Position numbers and translations under genes: made by a program. Of a stretch of DNA of 13,553 bases, positions 1-8,099 are shown one piece after another. Origin of the DNA: Bacteroidota bacterium (GTDB taxonomy: Bacteria > Bacteroidota > Bacteroidia > B-17B0 > Aurantibacillaceae). The notes under the pieces are model-generated. The model was given only the letters and a program-made list of their open reading frames with translations. It did no database searches and was not told the origin of the DNA. The stretch lies in the NCBI GenBank assembly GCA_005800865.1, contig SYEI01000311.1, forward strand, positions 1 through 13,553, written 5' to 3'. The number at the start of each line of letters is the position of its first letter. Position 1 is the first letter of the stretch.

Positions 1-229
1 AGGAAATTTTAATTCCATTGTATTCGTTTTTGTAGTAATCTGAAATTTTATCTGCCAAATAACCAGTGGATAAAACCACGTGTTCAATATGATAATGCTT
101 TAGATAATCAAACACGTAATTTAAAAAAGGCTTATTATTTATTGGAGCCATTGGTTGAGGCACATCGCTCACAACTGCTTGCAATCGTGTTCCAAATCCT
201 CCTGCTAATATAATCGCTTCTTTAAGCAA
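1..229 (-). CDS. hddC: Sugar-1-phosphate nucleotidyltransferase, HddC-like (partial, 3' end outside window)
   Basis: Only the first 76 or so codons are present; the gene runs off the left edge. The N-terminus reads EAIILAGGFGTRL, then DVPQPMAPI and KPFLNYVFDYL. This is the nucleotide-binding signature of the RmlA/GMP-pyrophosphorylase fold and most resembles D-glycero-alpha-D-manno-heptose-1-phosphate guanylyltransferases, which make GDP-heptose in the cytoplasm. The position directly downstream of gmhA supports the heptose assignment. The frame has a stop at 242-244 and no ATG, so TTG at 227-229 is the likely start, five bases after the gmhA stop; translational coupling is plausible. Oddity: the usual P-K-P of the signature reads P-Q-P. 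Another nucleotidyltransferase specificity (glucose or mannose) cannot be excluded from a fragment. The family is clear; the substrate is inferred. Confidence 0.8.
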   Translation of the reverse strand, partial: MLKEAIILAGGFGTRLQAVVSDVPQPMAPINNKPFLNYVFDYLKHYHIEHVVLSTGYLADKISDYYKNEYNGIKIS

Positions 230-234
230 GTGTA

Positions 235-816
235 TTATGGTTTAGGGAATAAAGCAATTTCAACTAATTCACAAATAGTATGTCCTAATATCATATGACA
301 TTCCTGAATACGAGGTGTATCTTTAGAAGGAATATTAATTAAGTATTTAGCCGTATCTTTCATTTTACCACCAGTTTCTCCGGTAAATGCTACCGTTACC
401 ATTCCAATTTGATTAGCTACTTCTAATGCTTTAATAACATTAGTTGAGTTACCACTAGTAGATAAACCAATTAATACATCGCCTTTACGTCCCATAGCTT
501 GGGTTAAACGGCTATAAATCACATCGTAGCTATAATCGTTAGCTACAGCTGTTGTGTAACTTGTATTAACATGTAAAGCTTCGCTAAACAATGGTGGTCT
601 ATCGTAATAAAAACGTCCGCTTAATTCAGCTGCTAAGTGCTGAGCATCAGCAGCAGAGCCGCCATTACCTGCCCATAATACTTTACCGTCATTTTTATAA
701 CACGTTACAATATCATTCACAATGTTTTGTACATTATTTAAAATAGCATCATTGGATAATAAAGATGTTTTTAAATCAATAGACGCTTGAATGCGTGATT
801 TTAATAGTTGTATCAT
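235..816 (-). CDS. gmhA: Phosphoheptose isomerase (sedoheptulose-7-phosphate isomerase)
   Basis: Single SIS-domain protein of 193 residues, the normal length for GmhA. It converts sedoheptulose 7-phosphate to D-glycero-D-manno-heptose 7-phosphate, the first step toward activated heptoses for LPS, capsule or S-layer glycans, in the cytoplasm. The phosphate-binding GNGGSAADAQHLAAEL stretch starts near residue 50, and STSGNSTNV near 120 forms the second sugar-phosphate loop. Expected zinc/catalytic residues are present: H60 and E64 in the HLAAE motif, Q171 and H179 in the C-terminal QECHMILGH segment. The start is the ATG at 814-816, 53 bases after the GT-C gene; the hddC-like gene follows five bases after its stop. 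No kinase/phosphatase (HddA/GmhB) is in the window, so the rest of the pathway lies elsewhere or beyond the left edge. Confidence 0.95.
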   Translation of the reverse strand: MIQLLKSRIQASIDLKTSLLSNDAILNNVQNIVNDIVTCYKNDGKVLWAGNGGSAADAQHLAAELSGRFYYDRPPLFSEALHVNTSYTTAVANDYSYDVIYSRLTQAMGRKGDVLIGLSTSGNSTNVIKALEVANQIGMVTVAFTGETGGKMKDTAKYLINIPSKDTPRIQECHMILGHTICELVEIALFPKP

Positions 817-869
817 AGTATGTAAATTTATAACATTTTTTTAAATTCTTTTTAATTGTATTGGGATGA

Positions 870-2885
870 TTATTGAAATACCTTTATCTCAAAATCATCA
901 AAATATAAGGTGTTCTTTCCTCTATTCCAAATTAACACAGCTAGCGTCGATTCTTTCTCACTAATTTTTGGTAATTTAAAAATAAATTCTTTAACGTTCC
1001 AGTTTTCATTTATATTAAAATACTGCAAATTATTAACCGAAAACAAAATGTCTTTATCACCACTCTTAATTGAAACGCAAAGTAAACATTCCTCCAAATT
1101 AACCTTTGAAGTAAAAAAAGCTTTTATTTTTAAAATAGAAGGCGCCGTGTTCATACATTTCAAATTTTCAATCCTATAATTAAACCCCCACTCTGTATTT
1201 GGCAAAACTAATCCTGCTTTTTTACCTTTATAACAAAAATCACTTAATGTATCTACGCCGCCACAATTGCTAGGAATAGTATCAAAACTAACCATTTCTT
1301 CAAATTTAATTGACTTAGTATTTAAATTAAAAAAAGAATCGAAATCATTAAGTTCATTATTTTCTTTCTTAATAAAAACAGATATTTCATCATTACTAGC
1401 TATTTTTTGAACTTCATTTAAAATATTCGGATAGTAAGGATAAACTGTATTAATTAGCTTTTGGTTTTCAATCACTAAATAATCATAAGGCCAATTTAAG
1501 CCCTTTGCAATACGCTCAGGTTCTGGATAAACCATGCCAAATCCCTTTCGCCCCATTAAAATAAATGGATTGTTTGGTCCATCAGAACCCATAACTAATA
1601 TTCTAGCATCTCTTGGTATTTGAAGCGCATCTAAAAACAGATCTGAATTATTAAAGGCATTTGCCGTAAGAGAAGGGTTAGTTTTTTCAGACTCCTGAAC
1701 CTTGTTTGCGTATATTATTGCAGGAATAAATAGCAACAATAAACAGGTATTAACAACAATAGAAGCTTTAGTGCTTTGGAAAGAAGACATTTTCACCACT
1801 AACAATATCACCAAAAGAATAAATGGCATGTAAAAAGTATCTAAAAAATAATAGTCGTGATCCAAAAACTGAAAACTCATTAAAAAATAATAAAGTATGC
1901 AGCCGAAAAATAAAATTGCAGACAACCAAATTAGTTTTCTTTCTAAATCAGATAGACTGATTTTTTTCATGACAGCATTTATCAAAAACAATATGCCTAG
2001 AATAATCATTAACACATAATGAAAATGCGAAAAATATTTAAAAGCCCATCGTTCGTATACAGCAATCATAAAGTCTTTTAAATCGTTCCAATTTGTTGCT
2101 GGAATTACATAATTCAAAAACAAAGAACCATATTCTGCTCTCAGATATTCGTTATATTTATAATATGCGCCAACACATGCAATGGATACAAAAAACAAAA
2201 TCCATTTAAAAAATTGGATTTTTCTTACTTTGATAATAAGCAAACATTCTAAACACATTACCGCAACCAATACAATGGCAAATGGTAAACGCGCCAATAT
2301 AGCAATAGTTAAAAAAAAGATGAACCAATAAAAATCTTTCTTTGTATTATCCTTATAAAATTTAAATAGAAAATATAAAGCAATCATACAATTTGCTAAT
2401 GAAGGAATAGTTGGCAAAAATCCAGCCTGGTAATAAAGCAAGGTTGGTGAAGTTAATGCAAACAATACCACAACAGTAGATTTAACAATAGAATTAGTAA
2501 AAAGTGTGGTTAGTTTGTACAGAAAAAATAAGCCAATAATACTGTACAGAAAAACAAAAACTCTAAAACACCAAGGATCCGTGCTTCCTGAAATACGCAT
2601 CACAAAAGATACCAAATAATCATAGATAGGAAAATCAACCGATGTGATAGATGACTTCATCACTGTCATAAAATTACCATCTGGAAACTGATTATTGTAA
2701 ATAAACGTTTCAGGATGAAAAAAATCGCCCCCATTATTTACAAAACCAAGTGCTATAGCATATCTATCACATTGAGCCCAACTATGCTTGTATTGTGGAA
2801 ATTCATTTAATGTTTTAAATTGAAATAGTAAACCAATGGTACATATGGTCAATAAAACAATATATTTATGATAACTTGATTTCAA
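870..2885 (-). CDS. GT-C fold glycosyltransferase-like polytopic membrane protein (GT39/PMT-like)
   Basis: A 671-residue protein with a hydrophobic N-terminal anchor (about residues 8-23), then a periplasmic loop with HSWAQCDRYA (residues 34-43), then many membrane segments to about residue 400. The acidic residue in the first periplasmic loop (here D40) matches the catalytic position of GT-C glycosyltransferases that take sugars from polyprenyl-phosphate donors. The remaining 260 or so residues are hydrophilic. Their last part (about 520-671) looks like a beta-rich domain, ending in TLYFDDFEIKVFQ, which recalls a carbohydrate-binding jelly roll; this is inference. The gene begins nine bases after the stop of the LtaS-like gene and precedes gmhA, pointing to surface glycan assembly. 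Donor and acceptor are unknown. I am sure of the membrane topology and fairly sure of the GT-C class. Confidence 0.75.
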   Translation of the reverse strand: MKSSYHKYIVLLTICTIGLLFQFKTLNEFPQYKHSWAQCDRYAIALGFVNNGGDFFHPETFIYNNQFPDGNFMTVMKSSITSVDFPIYDYLVSFVMRISGSTDPWCFRVFVFLYSIIGLFFLYKLTTLFTNSIVKSTVVVLFALTSPTLLYYQAGFLPTIPSLANCMIALYFLFKFYKDNTKKDFYWFIFFLTIAILARLPFAIVLVAVMCLECLLIIKVRKIQFFKWILFFVSIACVGAYYKYNEYLRAEYGSLFLNYVIPATNWNDLKDFMIAVYERWAFKYFSHFHYVLMIILGILFLINAVMKKISLSDLERKLIWLSAILFFGCILYYFLMSFQFLDHDYYFLDTFYMPFILLVILLVVKMSSFQSTKASIVVNTCLLLLFIPAIIYANKVQESEKTNPSLTANAFNNSDLFLDALQIPRDARILVMGSDGPNNPFILMGRKGFGMVYPEPERIAKGLNWPYDYLVIENQKLINTVYPYYPNILNEVQKIASNDEISVFIKKENNELNDFDSFFNLNTKSIKFEEMVSFDTIPSNCGGVDTLSDFCYKGKKAGLVLPNTEWGFNYRIENLKCMNTAPSILKIKAFFTSKVNLEECLLCVSIKSGDKDILFSVNNLQYFNINENWNVKEFIFKLPKISEKESTLAVLIWNRGKNTLYFDDFEIKVFQ

Positions 2886-2894
2886 GACTTTAAA

Positions 2895-4769
2895 CTAAAA
2901 TTGATTTTTATTAATTCGGTAACTAAATACTTGAATATAAGCTTTTACTAAATCTGTTAATTCGTTTACTTTTTGTTTGTTGCTTTCATTAATCACCATT
3001 TCCTTAATACATCTCTTATCATTAAACATCCAAAATTTAGTTGTTTTCTTAGATGTATTATCAAATTCTAATGCATAAGGGTAATCAAATAAATGAAATA
3101 ACCCATTTCCAACATATTTAATCGTAAGATGATTATTAGCTGAAAGGGCCGAACTACCTAAACTTACAAAAGGTTTATTGTATCCTAAATAATCTAATAC
3201 GGTTGGATACATATCAATTTGAGAAATGGAATGATCTTGTATTTTATTAAATGAAGTATCTCCATAGCTATAAAATGAAATAGGAATTGAAAATTCATTT
3301 ACTGGATTAATTTCATAATAACCTAAGCCGCTCGAATTATGATCGGCGCAAATAGCAATAATCGAATTTTTAAACCAGAGTTCATTTTTAATTTTACTAA
3401 AAAATAATTGAAGAGATAAATCTGTGTATTTGACACTTTTTTTAATAGGATCTTTAATGGAATCTAAAAGTGTTTTATAAGGTTCTGGAATGGGAAACGG
3501 ATGGTGCAAAGAAAGCGTTAGAAGGGAAGCGCAAAATGGTTGTGGCATCGTTTTTAATTTACTGGCAACAAATGGTAAAAATAAATGATCGTCAACGCCC
3601 CATCCCTCGTTTTCGTAATTACTGTCGTAATCTCTTTGATCAAAATACTGTTTAGTGAAATTAATATTAGTAAAACTTTCAAAGCCAAAGGTAGTTTTCA
3701 CTCCTCCATAAAAAAATGCGGTTGAATAACCTTCCTTTTCTAATAGAGATGAAATGCCATGCACATTATTATTACTGTAATTTGAATAACAATAATTTTT
3801 ATCCATAAAAGAGGGAATACTTGACAATACAGATGGAAGTGCATCAATGGTCATTCTGCCATTAGCCATGCCATATTTGTAGGTTCTGGCATTACTCAAT
3901 AACGAATCCATAAATGGTGTGTAGCCATTCATTTGAGGACTTAAAAGACCAATGCGTTCCGAACAAAAACTTTCTAAAATAATAAAGAGGATGTTTTTCT
4001 TTTTGAACTCTTTAGAAACAAATTGTTTTTGAAACCCAATTATTTTTTCAGCCTCTTCTTGCTTAAAATAAGTTTCAATTTGCACATTTTTATTTTGTAT
4101 TGTGTGTAAAAACTGAAAAGGCGTATTGCTTGCCAACCACTGCAATGTAGGATTCACAATTACCGGGATATCAAAAGGTATAAATGGTTTTTCTTTAATT
4201 CCACCTCTAGCAATACACAAAAATGAAAGCATCACAATTATATAATTAATCAATTTAACCTTAATACTCTCTGGATTATTTTTATAATTGAAAATTTGTT
4301 TCATGAAAAGATAAAAACAAGCACTAAAAAAAACGAGTAGTAAAACAACTAAATACCAGTAGTCTATAAGATAAGCACTTATTAAAGCTGGAACTTCTGG
4401 CAAAATATCTAGCAGTTCTGCCCCCATTCTTTTTTTAGTAATAGGATAATAACCTAAGTCGGATAAGTTTAAAATACAAATCGCAAAAAATCCAATACCG
4501 AAAAATGTTAGGGAAAAGTATTTAATGATTTTGTTTTCAATATTTCCGAATAGTAAGATGAGCCACAAGGGCAATAAAAAATAAATAGAGGCAATGGCAT
4601 CTGTTAAACTTCCAATTAAAAATGCCTTTACATAATCCAAAAAAGAAACATCATTAAATTGATCATGAAACATGAATAAAAATAGAAGGCGATGCATAAA
4701 CAAAAACAACAAACAAAAGCCCAGAAGCTTAAATAAAAATAAAGGCTTATGAAATTTTTGTTTCATCAT
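2895..4769 (-). CDS. LtaS-type sulfatase-fold membrane phospho-transferase
   Basis: This 624-residue protein has about five N-terminal membrane segments (roughly residues 9-34, 48-74, 82-102, 126-157, 171-187) and a large extracytoplasmic alkaline-phosphatase-superfamily domain (about 255-560). The domain carries the LtaS-type catalytic set: E266 in ILESF, the presumed nucleophile T307 in NGRMTIDALPSVL, W390 in EGWGVDD, H422 in SLHHPF, and D476-H477 in ADHNSS. Family members transfer glycerol-phosphate or phosphoethanolamine from phospholipids to glycans. Bacteroidota lack lipoteichoic acid, so the acceptor here is more likely a periplasmic or outer-surface glycan; that is inference. The start ATG ATG at 4764-4769 follows the preceding gene's TAA with no gap, so either Met may be used. 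It lies in a tight operon with an epimerase-like gene before and a GT-C gene after. Substrate and product are not deducible. Confidence 0.85.
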   Translation of the reverse strand: MMKQKFHKPLFLFKLLGFCLLFLFMHRLLFLFMFHDQFNDVSFLDYVKAFLIGSLTDAIASIYFLLPLWLILLFGNIENKIIKYFSLTFFGIGFFAICILNLSDLGYYPITKKRMGAELLDILPEVPALISAYLIDYWYLVVLLLVFFSACFYLFMKQIFNYKNNPESIKVKLINYIIVMLSFLCIARGGIKEKPFIPFDIPVIVNPTLQWLASNTPFQFLHTIQNKNVQIETYFKQEEAEKIIGFQKQFVSKEFKKKNILFIILESFCSERIGLLSPQMNGYTPFMDSLLSNARTYKYGMANGRMTIDALPSVLSSIPSFMDKNYCYSNYSNNNVHGISSLLEKEGYSTAFFYGGVKTTFGFESFTNINFTKQYFDQRDYDSNYENEGWGVDDHLFLPFVASKLKTMPQPFCASLLTLSLHHPFPIPEPYKTLLDSIKDPIKKSVKYTDLSLQLFFSKIKNELWFKNSIIAICADHNSSGLGYYEINPVNEFSIPISFYSYGDTSFNKIQDHSISQIDMYPTVLDYLGYNKPFVSLGSSALSANNHLTIKYVGNGLFHLFDYPYALEFDNTSKKTTKFWMFNDKRCIKEMVINESNKQKVNELTDLVKAYIQVFSYRINKNQF

Positions 4770-5645
4770 TTAAAAAAAGACGACATCAAATGAGCAATGG
4801 TAATTTTCTTCTGACTTTAATTTTATAATTCCGGTTTTTTGTGCGAAGTCTCCATTAGCATCATCACTATCAGCAATTCCTTGCCAAGGCTCCAAACAAA
4901 CAAACTGATCGGTATTCTTCTTAGTCCAAATACCATAAAATGGCCAATCTTTTGAGATTAAAGACACGCCATGTTTTGATTTTGTTGACACCAATTTTAC
5001 TTCATCTATCTGCGAATTCATTAACACCAAAGCATCATTATCAAACAACTGTTTAGTTACTTTTAGTTTATGATTCTTCAACTCAATGTTTTTTGTTTGA
5101 GAAGTAATTAACCCGTCATTCAATGTATTAATAGTAAAATTATCTTTTGACGGAAATACCAATTCATAATCTTCAAACAATTCATCCTTTTGCAAAGGAC
5201 AATTAAAGGCTGGATGAGCGCCTACCGAAAAATACAAATCACAATGATCTGGATTAAAAACAGAGTAACTCGTTATGACTTTATTATCAATTAATTTATA
5301 CCCAACCTGAAAGCTAAAGTGAAAAGGATAATTGACTAATGTTTGATCAGATGCCGTTAATTCAAACAACACATAATCATCAGTTTGTTCAACGCAAATA
5401 AACTCATTATCTCTTGCAAAACCATGCTGCGGTAATTGATACGTTTTTGATTGGTATTGAAACTCTCCGCTTTTTAATTTACCTACAATAGGAAATAAAT
5501 TGGGTGCATGACGCGCCCAGATACTTTCATTGGCTTGCCAAATATATTCTATATCAGTTTCTTTTGAAACCACAGAACATAATTCGGCACCAAACGAATT
5601 TACTTTTACGGATAATAGATTATTTTGTATTTCAAAAACTGGCAT
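4770..5645 (-). CDS. Aldose 1-epimerase family protein (LacX-like)
   Basis: The 291-residue protein matches the galactose mutarotase-like superfamily, LacX/YeaD-type branch. This fold interconverts the alpha and beta anomers of free sugars or sugar phosphates in the cytoplasm. Visible landmarks are GAEL near residue 19, ARHAPNLFPIVGKL (44-57), LPQHGFARD with H74 and R78, GAHPAFNCP with the likely catalytic H144, and CLEPWQG with the likely catalytic base E252. No signal peptide is apparent. The ATG at 5643-5645 overlaps the DUF493 stop by one base (TAATG), and its own TAA directly abuts the LtaS-like gene, so expression is probably coupled to both. The true sugar is unknown for most LacX-type members; the context suggests a glycan precursor. 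Confidence 0.88.
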   Translation of the reverse strand: MPVFEIQNNLLSVKVNSFGAELCSVVSKETDIEYIWQANESIWARHAPNLFPIVGKLKSGEFQYQSKTYQLPQHGFARDNEFICVEQTDDYVLFELTASDQTLVNYPFHFSFQVGYKLIDNKVITSYSVFNPDHCDLYFSVGAHPAFNCPLQKDELFEDYELVFPSKDNFTINTLNDGLITSQTKNIELKNHKLKVTKQLFDNDALVLMNSQIDEVKLVSTKSKHGVSLISKDWPFYGIWTKKNTDQFVCLEPWQGIADSDDANGDFAQKTGIIKLKSEENYHCSFDVVFF

Positions 5646-5920
5646 TATAACGACATCACTCCTTCTATTTCTGCTGCTTTTTCGTAAATAGTAATAATTT
5701 CATCGATACTCATTACAACTTGCTTTACAGTAATACTAATGTAATTTCCTTTAGCAGATTGCTTTTGAATAATATCGGCATCATCATCAAATATAACTTC
5801 TACTAATGCCATGGTCTTATTATCAGCTTTGATAATAAACTTAAACATATAGATATAAGGGAATGACATGCCACTCTCTTCTAATTTTTTTCTTAATTCG
5901 TCAAATGTGCCTGCTGCCAT
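5645..5920 (-). CDS. DUF493 family protein (YbeD-like)
   Basis: A small 91-residue cytoplasmic protein. The arrangement FPYIYMFKFIIKA near residue 20, the segment KGNYISITVKQVV near residue 57 and the closing IYEKAAEIEGVMSL match the DUF493/YbeD family, which has an ACT-like alpha/beta fold. A regulatory small-molecule-binding role has been suggested for the family from the fold, but its function is unknown. The gene overlaps the LysE-family gene upstream and the epimerase gene downstream by one base each (TAATG junctions), so it is translated as part of that operon. I do not assign a function beyond the family. Confidence 0.85.
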   Translation of the reverse strand: MAAGTFDELRKKLEESGMSFPYIYMFKFIIKADNKTMALVEVIFDDDADIIQKQSAKGNYISITVKQVVMSIDEIITIYEKAAEIEGVMSL

Positions 5921-6561
5921 TATTTATTGAAATAGTGATTGTAAATTAATATGAGTCCAAAAATAATTAATGCAGAACCTGTAATGTAATTTACAGTTGT
6001 CATAATTTTTGGAGTTAAGTAGTGCTTAATTTTGCCAGCCAACTTTACTTTAAATAGTTCTACGGCTAAAACTGCGCCTAATATGATGCTAAAAAACGCA
6101 ATCATTTTAATCATCGAGTAATCCAAAGTTTTACTAATGGCCGTTACATTGGCCAGCCATAATAACCAAACTGTTGGATTAAATAAATTTAAGAAGAAGC
6201 CTTTTAATAACATTAACTTAGGACTTGGTAACTGGTTTTCAATATCAATAGCCTCATCTGTTTTTACTGGAACCTTCTTAAAAAAGAAAGCACCAAATAC
6301 GATTAAAATAATTCCTCCAATAATAGCGAAGAAAGTTTGCGTTTCGGAAGAATGCAATAAGTTAGCCATTCCAAAATACACTAAAAAGCAAACTAGCATG
6401 CATAAAAAGAAATCACTTAACACAACGCCTATAGCTAAAAAAGAACCTGTACGATAACCAAACTTAATGCCTGTATTTATTAACGCAAAAAATGCTGGTC
6501 CAAACGAAAACGTAAGGAGGATGATAATAATAATTGCTTGATATATTAAACTTACAATCAA
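5920..6561 (-). CDS. LysE family translocator (amino-acid/metabolite exporter)
   Basis: An inner-membrane protein of 213 residues with six predicted membrane segments (about 4-30, 40-65, 74-95, 118-140, 150-172, 187-208), the LysE/RhtB layout and normal length. Family motifs are FGPAFFALINTG at the end of the first helix, where the usual P-G-P reads F-G-P, and KGFFLNLFNPTVWLLW (120-135). The loop near residues 98-115 is acidic and hydrophilic. The family exports amino acids and related metabolites; the substrate cannot be read from sequence. The start must be TTG at 6559-6561: the frame has a stop at 6571-6573, no ATG between, and the next Met lies inside a membrane helix. This TTG overlaps the GH3 TGA by four bases (TTGA), indicating translational coupling. 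Confidence 0.88.
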   Translation of the reverse strand: MIVSLIYQAIIIIILLTFSFGPAFFALINTGIKFGYRTGSFLAIGVVLSDFFLCMLVCFLVYFGMANLLHSSETQTFFAIIGGIILIVFGAFFFKKVPVKTDEAIDIENQLPSPKLMLLKGFFLNLFNPTVWLLWLANVTAISKTLDYSMIKMIAFFSIILGAVLAVELFKVKLAGKIKHYLTPKIMTTVNYITGSALIIFGLILIYNHYFNK

Positions 6562-8093
6562 AACGTTTTTTTATAATTAGCAATAAAACTTTGCCACTCT
6601 TCTAATAATTTTCCTTTTAATACTCTTGGGAATTTATTAGCTGAACCTAATTTCCCTTTGCTTGCCATAAAATCAATAAAGGCATCATCAGGCAATACTT
6701 TTACATACACGTCTTTTAACGCAGCAATTCTTTCCGTGCGATAATCATCATTAATTTCTTTTAAATGAAAGTCTAAACGTTGTTTAATATCTTCTTCCGA
6801 AGCTGCCTTATTAGAACCCACGTACCATTGATGAGCGAATAAAGTCCCATGAGGAACGCCAGCTACGGCAAATTCATTTAATTCTATTTTTAAATCATCA
6901 GCCGTTAATTTAATAGCGCGGCTCATATTCTCAACTGATAAATGTTCGCCACATAAGCTTAAGTAATGTTTTGTACGGCCAGTAATGACAATCTCTCCAT
7001 GCTCCAAATCTGTAAAACGAACGGTATCTCCAATTAAATAACGCCAAGCACCAGAACAAGATGTAAGCAGCAAAGCATAATCTTTTCCCAACTCTACATC
7101 TTTAATAGTTAATGCTTTTGCACCTTGTTTCATGTTTCCATCCGAATCAAAATTATCTTCGTTGAAAGGAACAAACTCATAAAAAATACCGTTGTCCAAC
7201 AGCATACGCATACCTTGCGCTGCGTTTGGCCTTTCTTGATAAGCTATTAAACCTTCGGAAGCTAAATACGTATCAGAAAAAATTAAAGGAAAGGCGGTTA
7301 ACTTAGCAATACTTTTACGATACGGCTCAATAGAAACACCTGCATGAACATACGCTCTTAAATTTGGCCAAATATCATGAATGGTATCTACTTTATAATG
7401 TTCAATCACACGTTCCATAATAATTTGCACCCAAGCTGGCACACCAACAATAACACCAATGTCCCAATCTTTGGCACTCTTTACAATCTCTGCTAATTTT
7501 GTTTCCCAATCTTTATATTTAGAAATTGTTTTTCCTGGTTTATAAAATCGCTGAAACCAAACGGGGATATTTGCCGCTGTAATACCGCTCAAATCTCCTT
7601 CATAATGGCTTCCATTAAAATCCAACAAGGTACTTCCACCAATCATTAACATTCCTTTTGAGAAATGCTCTTTCGGGAAATCATAATTTGCTTGTGCAAC
7701 TAGTTGTCTTACACTCCCGCGTTTAAATGCTTTCAACATTTCTTTTGTCACTGGAATATATTTACTTGCTGCTTCAGAAGTTCCAGAACTTAAGGCGAAA
7801 TATTTAATATGATTTGGCCAACATACATAAGGTTCTCCTTTATGCGCTCTATACCACCACTCTTTATAAATGCTACTATAATCATACATTTTTACAGTAG
7901 CTTGAAATCCTTCGATTGGATTTTTCTGCTGCAATAATTTTGTAAAATGAAAATGCTCACCAAAAGCTGTATGCTCGGCTTTAGTCATTAGTTTTTTTAA
8001 AACCTTTGTCTGCTGAGCATAATAGTTAGTTCGTTTAGGAATTTTGTTTCCTAATTTAACTGCACCTTTTAATATAGAATCTATTATAGCCAT
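6558..8093 (-). CDS. GH3 auxin-responsive promoter family protein (acyl-acid-amido synthetase-like)
   Basis: The 511-residue protein belongs to the GH3 branch of the ANL adenylating superfamily. The three ATP/AMP-binding motifs are in order: SSGTSEAASKYIP (102-114), SDTYLASEG (273-281) and WRYLIGDTVRF (350-360), followed by GRTKHYLSLCGEHLS (372-386) leading into the mobile C-terminal domain. Plant GH3 enzymes adenylate carboxylic acids such as jasmonate or auxin and join them to amino acids. Bacterial homologues are common in Bacteroidota, but their substrates are largely unknown. No signal peptide is seen, so it acts in the cytoplasm. It is 47 bases after the M42 peptidase gene, with a repeat in that gap, and overlaps the LysE-family exporter gene by four bases. 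The family assignment is firm; amide synthesis is inferred. Confidence 0.9.
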   Translation of the reverse strand: MAIIDSILKGAVKLGNKIPKRTNYYAQQTKVLKKLMTKAEHTAFGEHFHFTKLLQQKNPIEGFQATVKMYDYSSIYKEWWYRAHKGEPYVCWPNHIKYFALSSGTSEAASKYIPVTKEMLKAFKRGSVRQLVAQANYDFPKEHFSKGMLMIGGSTLLDFNGSHYEGDLSGITAANIPVWFQRFYKPGKTISKYKDWETKLAEIVKSAKDWDIGVIVGVPAWVQIIMERVIEHYKVDTIHDIWPNLRAYVHAGVSIEPYRKSIAKLTAFPLIFSDTYLASEGLIAYQERPNAAQGMRMLLDNGIFYEFVPFNEDNFDSDGNMKQGAKALTIKDVELGKDYALLLTSCSGAWRYLIGDTVRFTDLEHGEIVITGRTKHYLSLCGEHLSVENMSRAIKLTADDLKIELNEFAVAGVPHGTLFAHQWYVGSNKAASEEDIKQRLDFHLKEINDDYRTERIAALKDVYVKVLPDDAFIDFMASKGKLGSANKFPRVLKGKLLEEWQSFIANYKKTF

Positions 8094-8099
8094 TTTATA

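Noticed and set aside
77..82. CACGTG core suggesting a parS site
   Set aside because: The flanks (AAAAC and TTCAA) do not match the parS consensus halves, and it lies inside the hddC-like coding sequence.
910..1179. Plus-strand open frame inside the GT-C gene
   Set aside because: Antisense to a clearly coding gene, no recognisable domain, and low-complexity composition.
3470..3655. Plus-strand open frame inside the LtaS-like gene
   Set aside because: Short, antisense to conserved catalytic-domain coding sequence, with no family resemblance.
2895..4769. Naming the protein lipoteichoic acid synthase
   Set aside because: The catalytic set fits, but lipoteichoic acid is not made in this phylum; only the enzyme class is claimed.
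6137..6457. Plus-strand open frame inside the LysE-family gene
   Set aside because: Antisense shadow of a six-helix membrane protein; lysine- and asparagine-rich with no domain.
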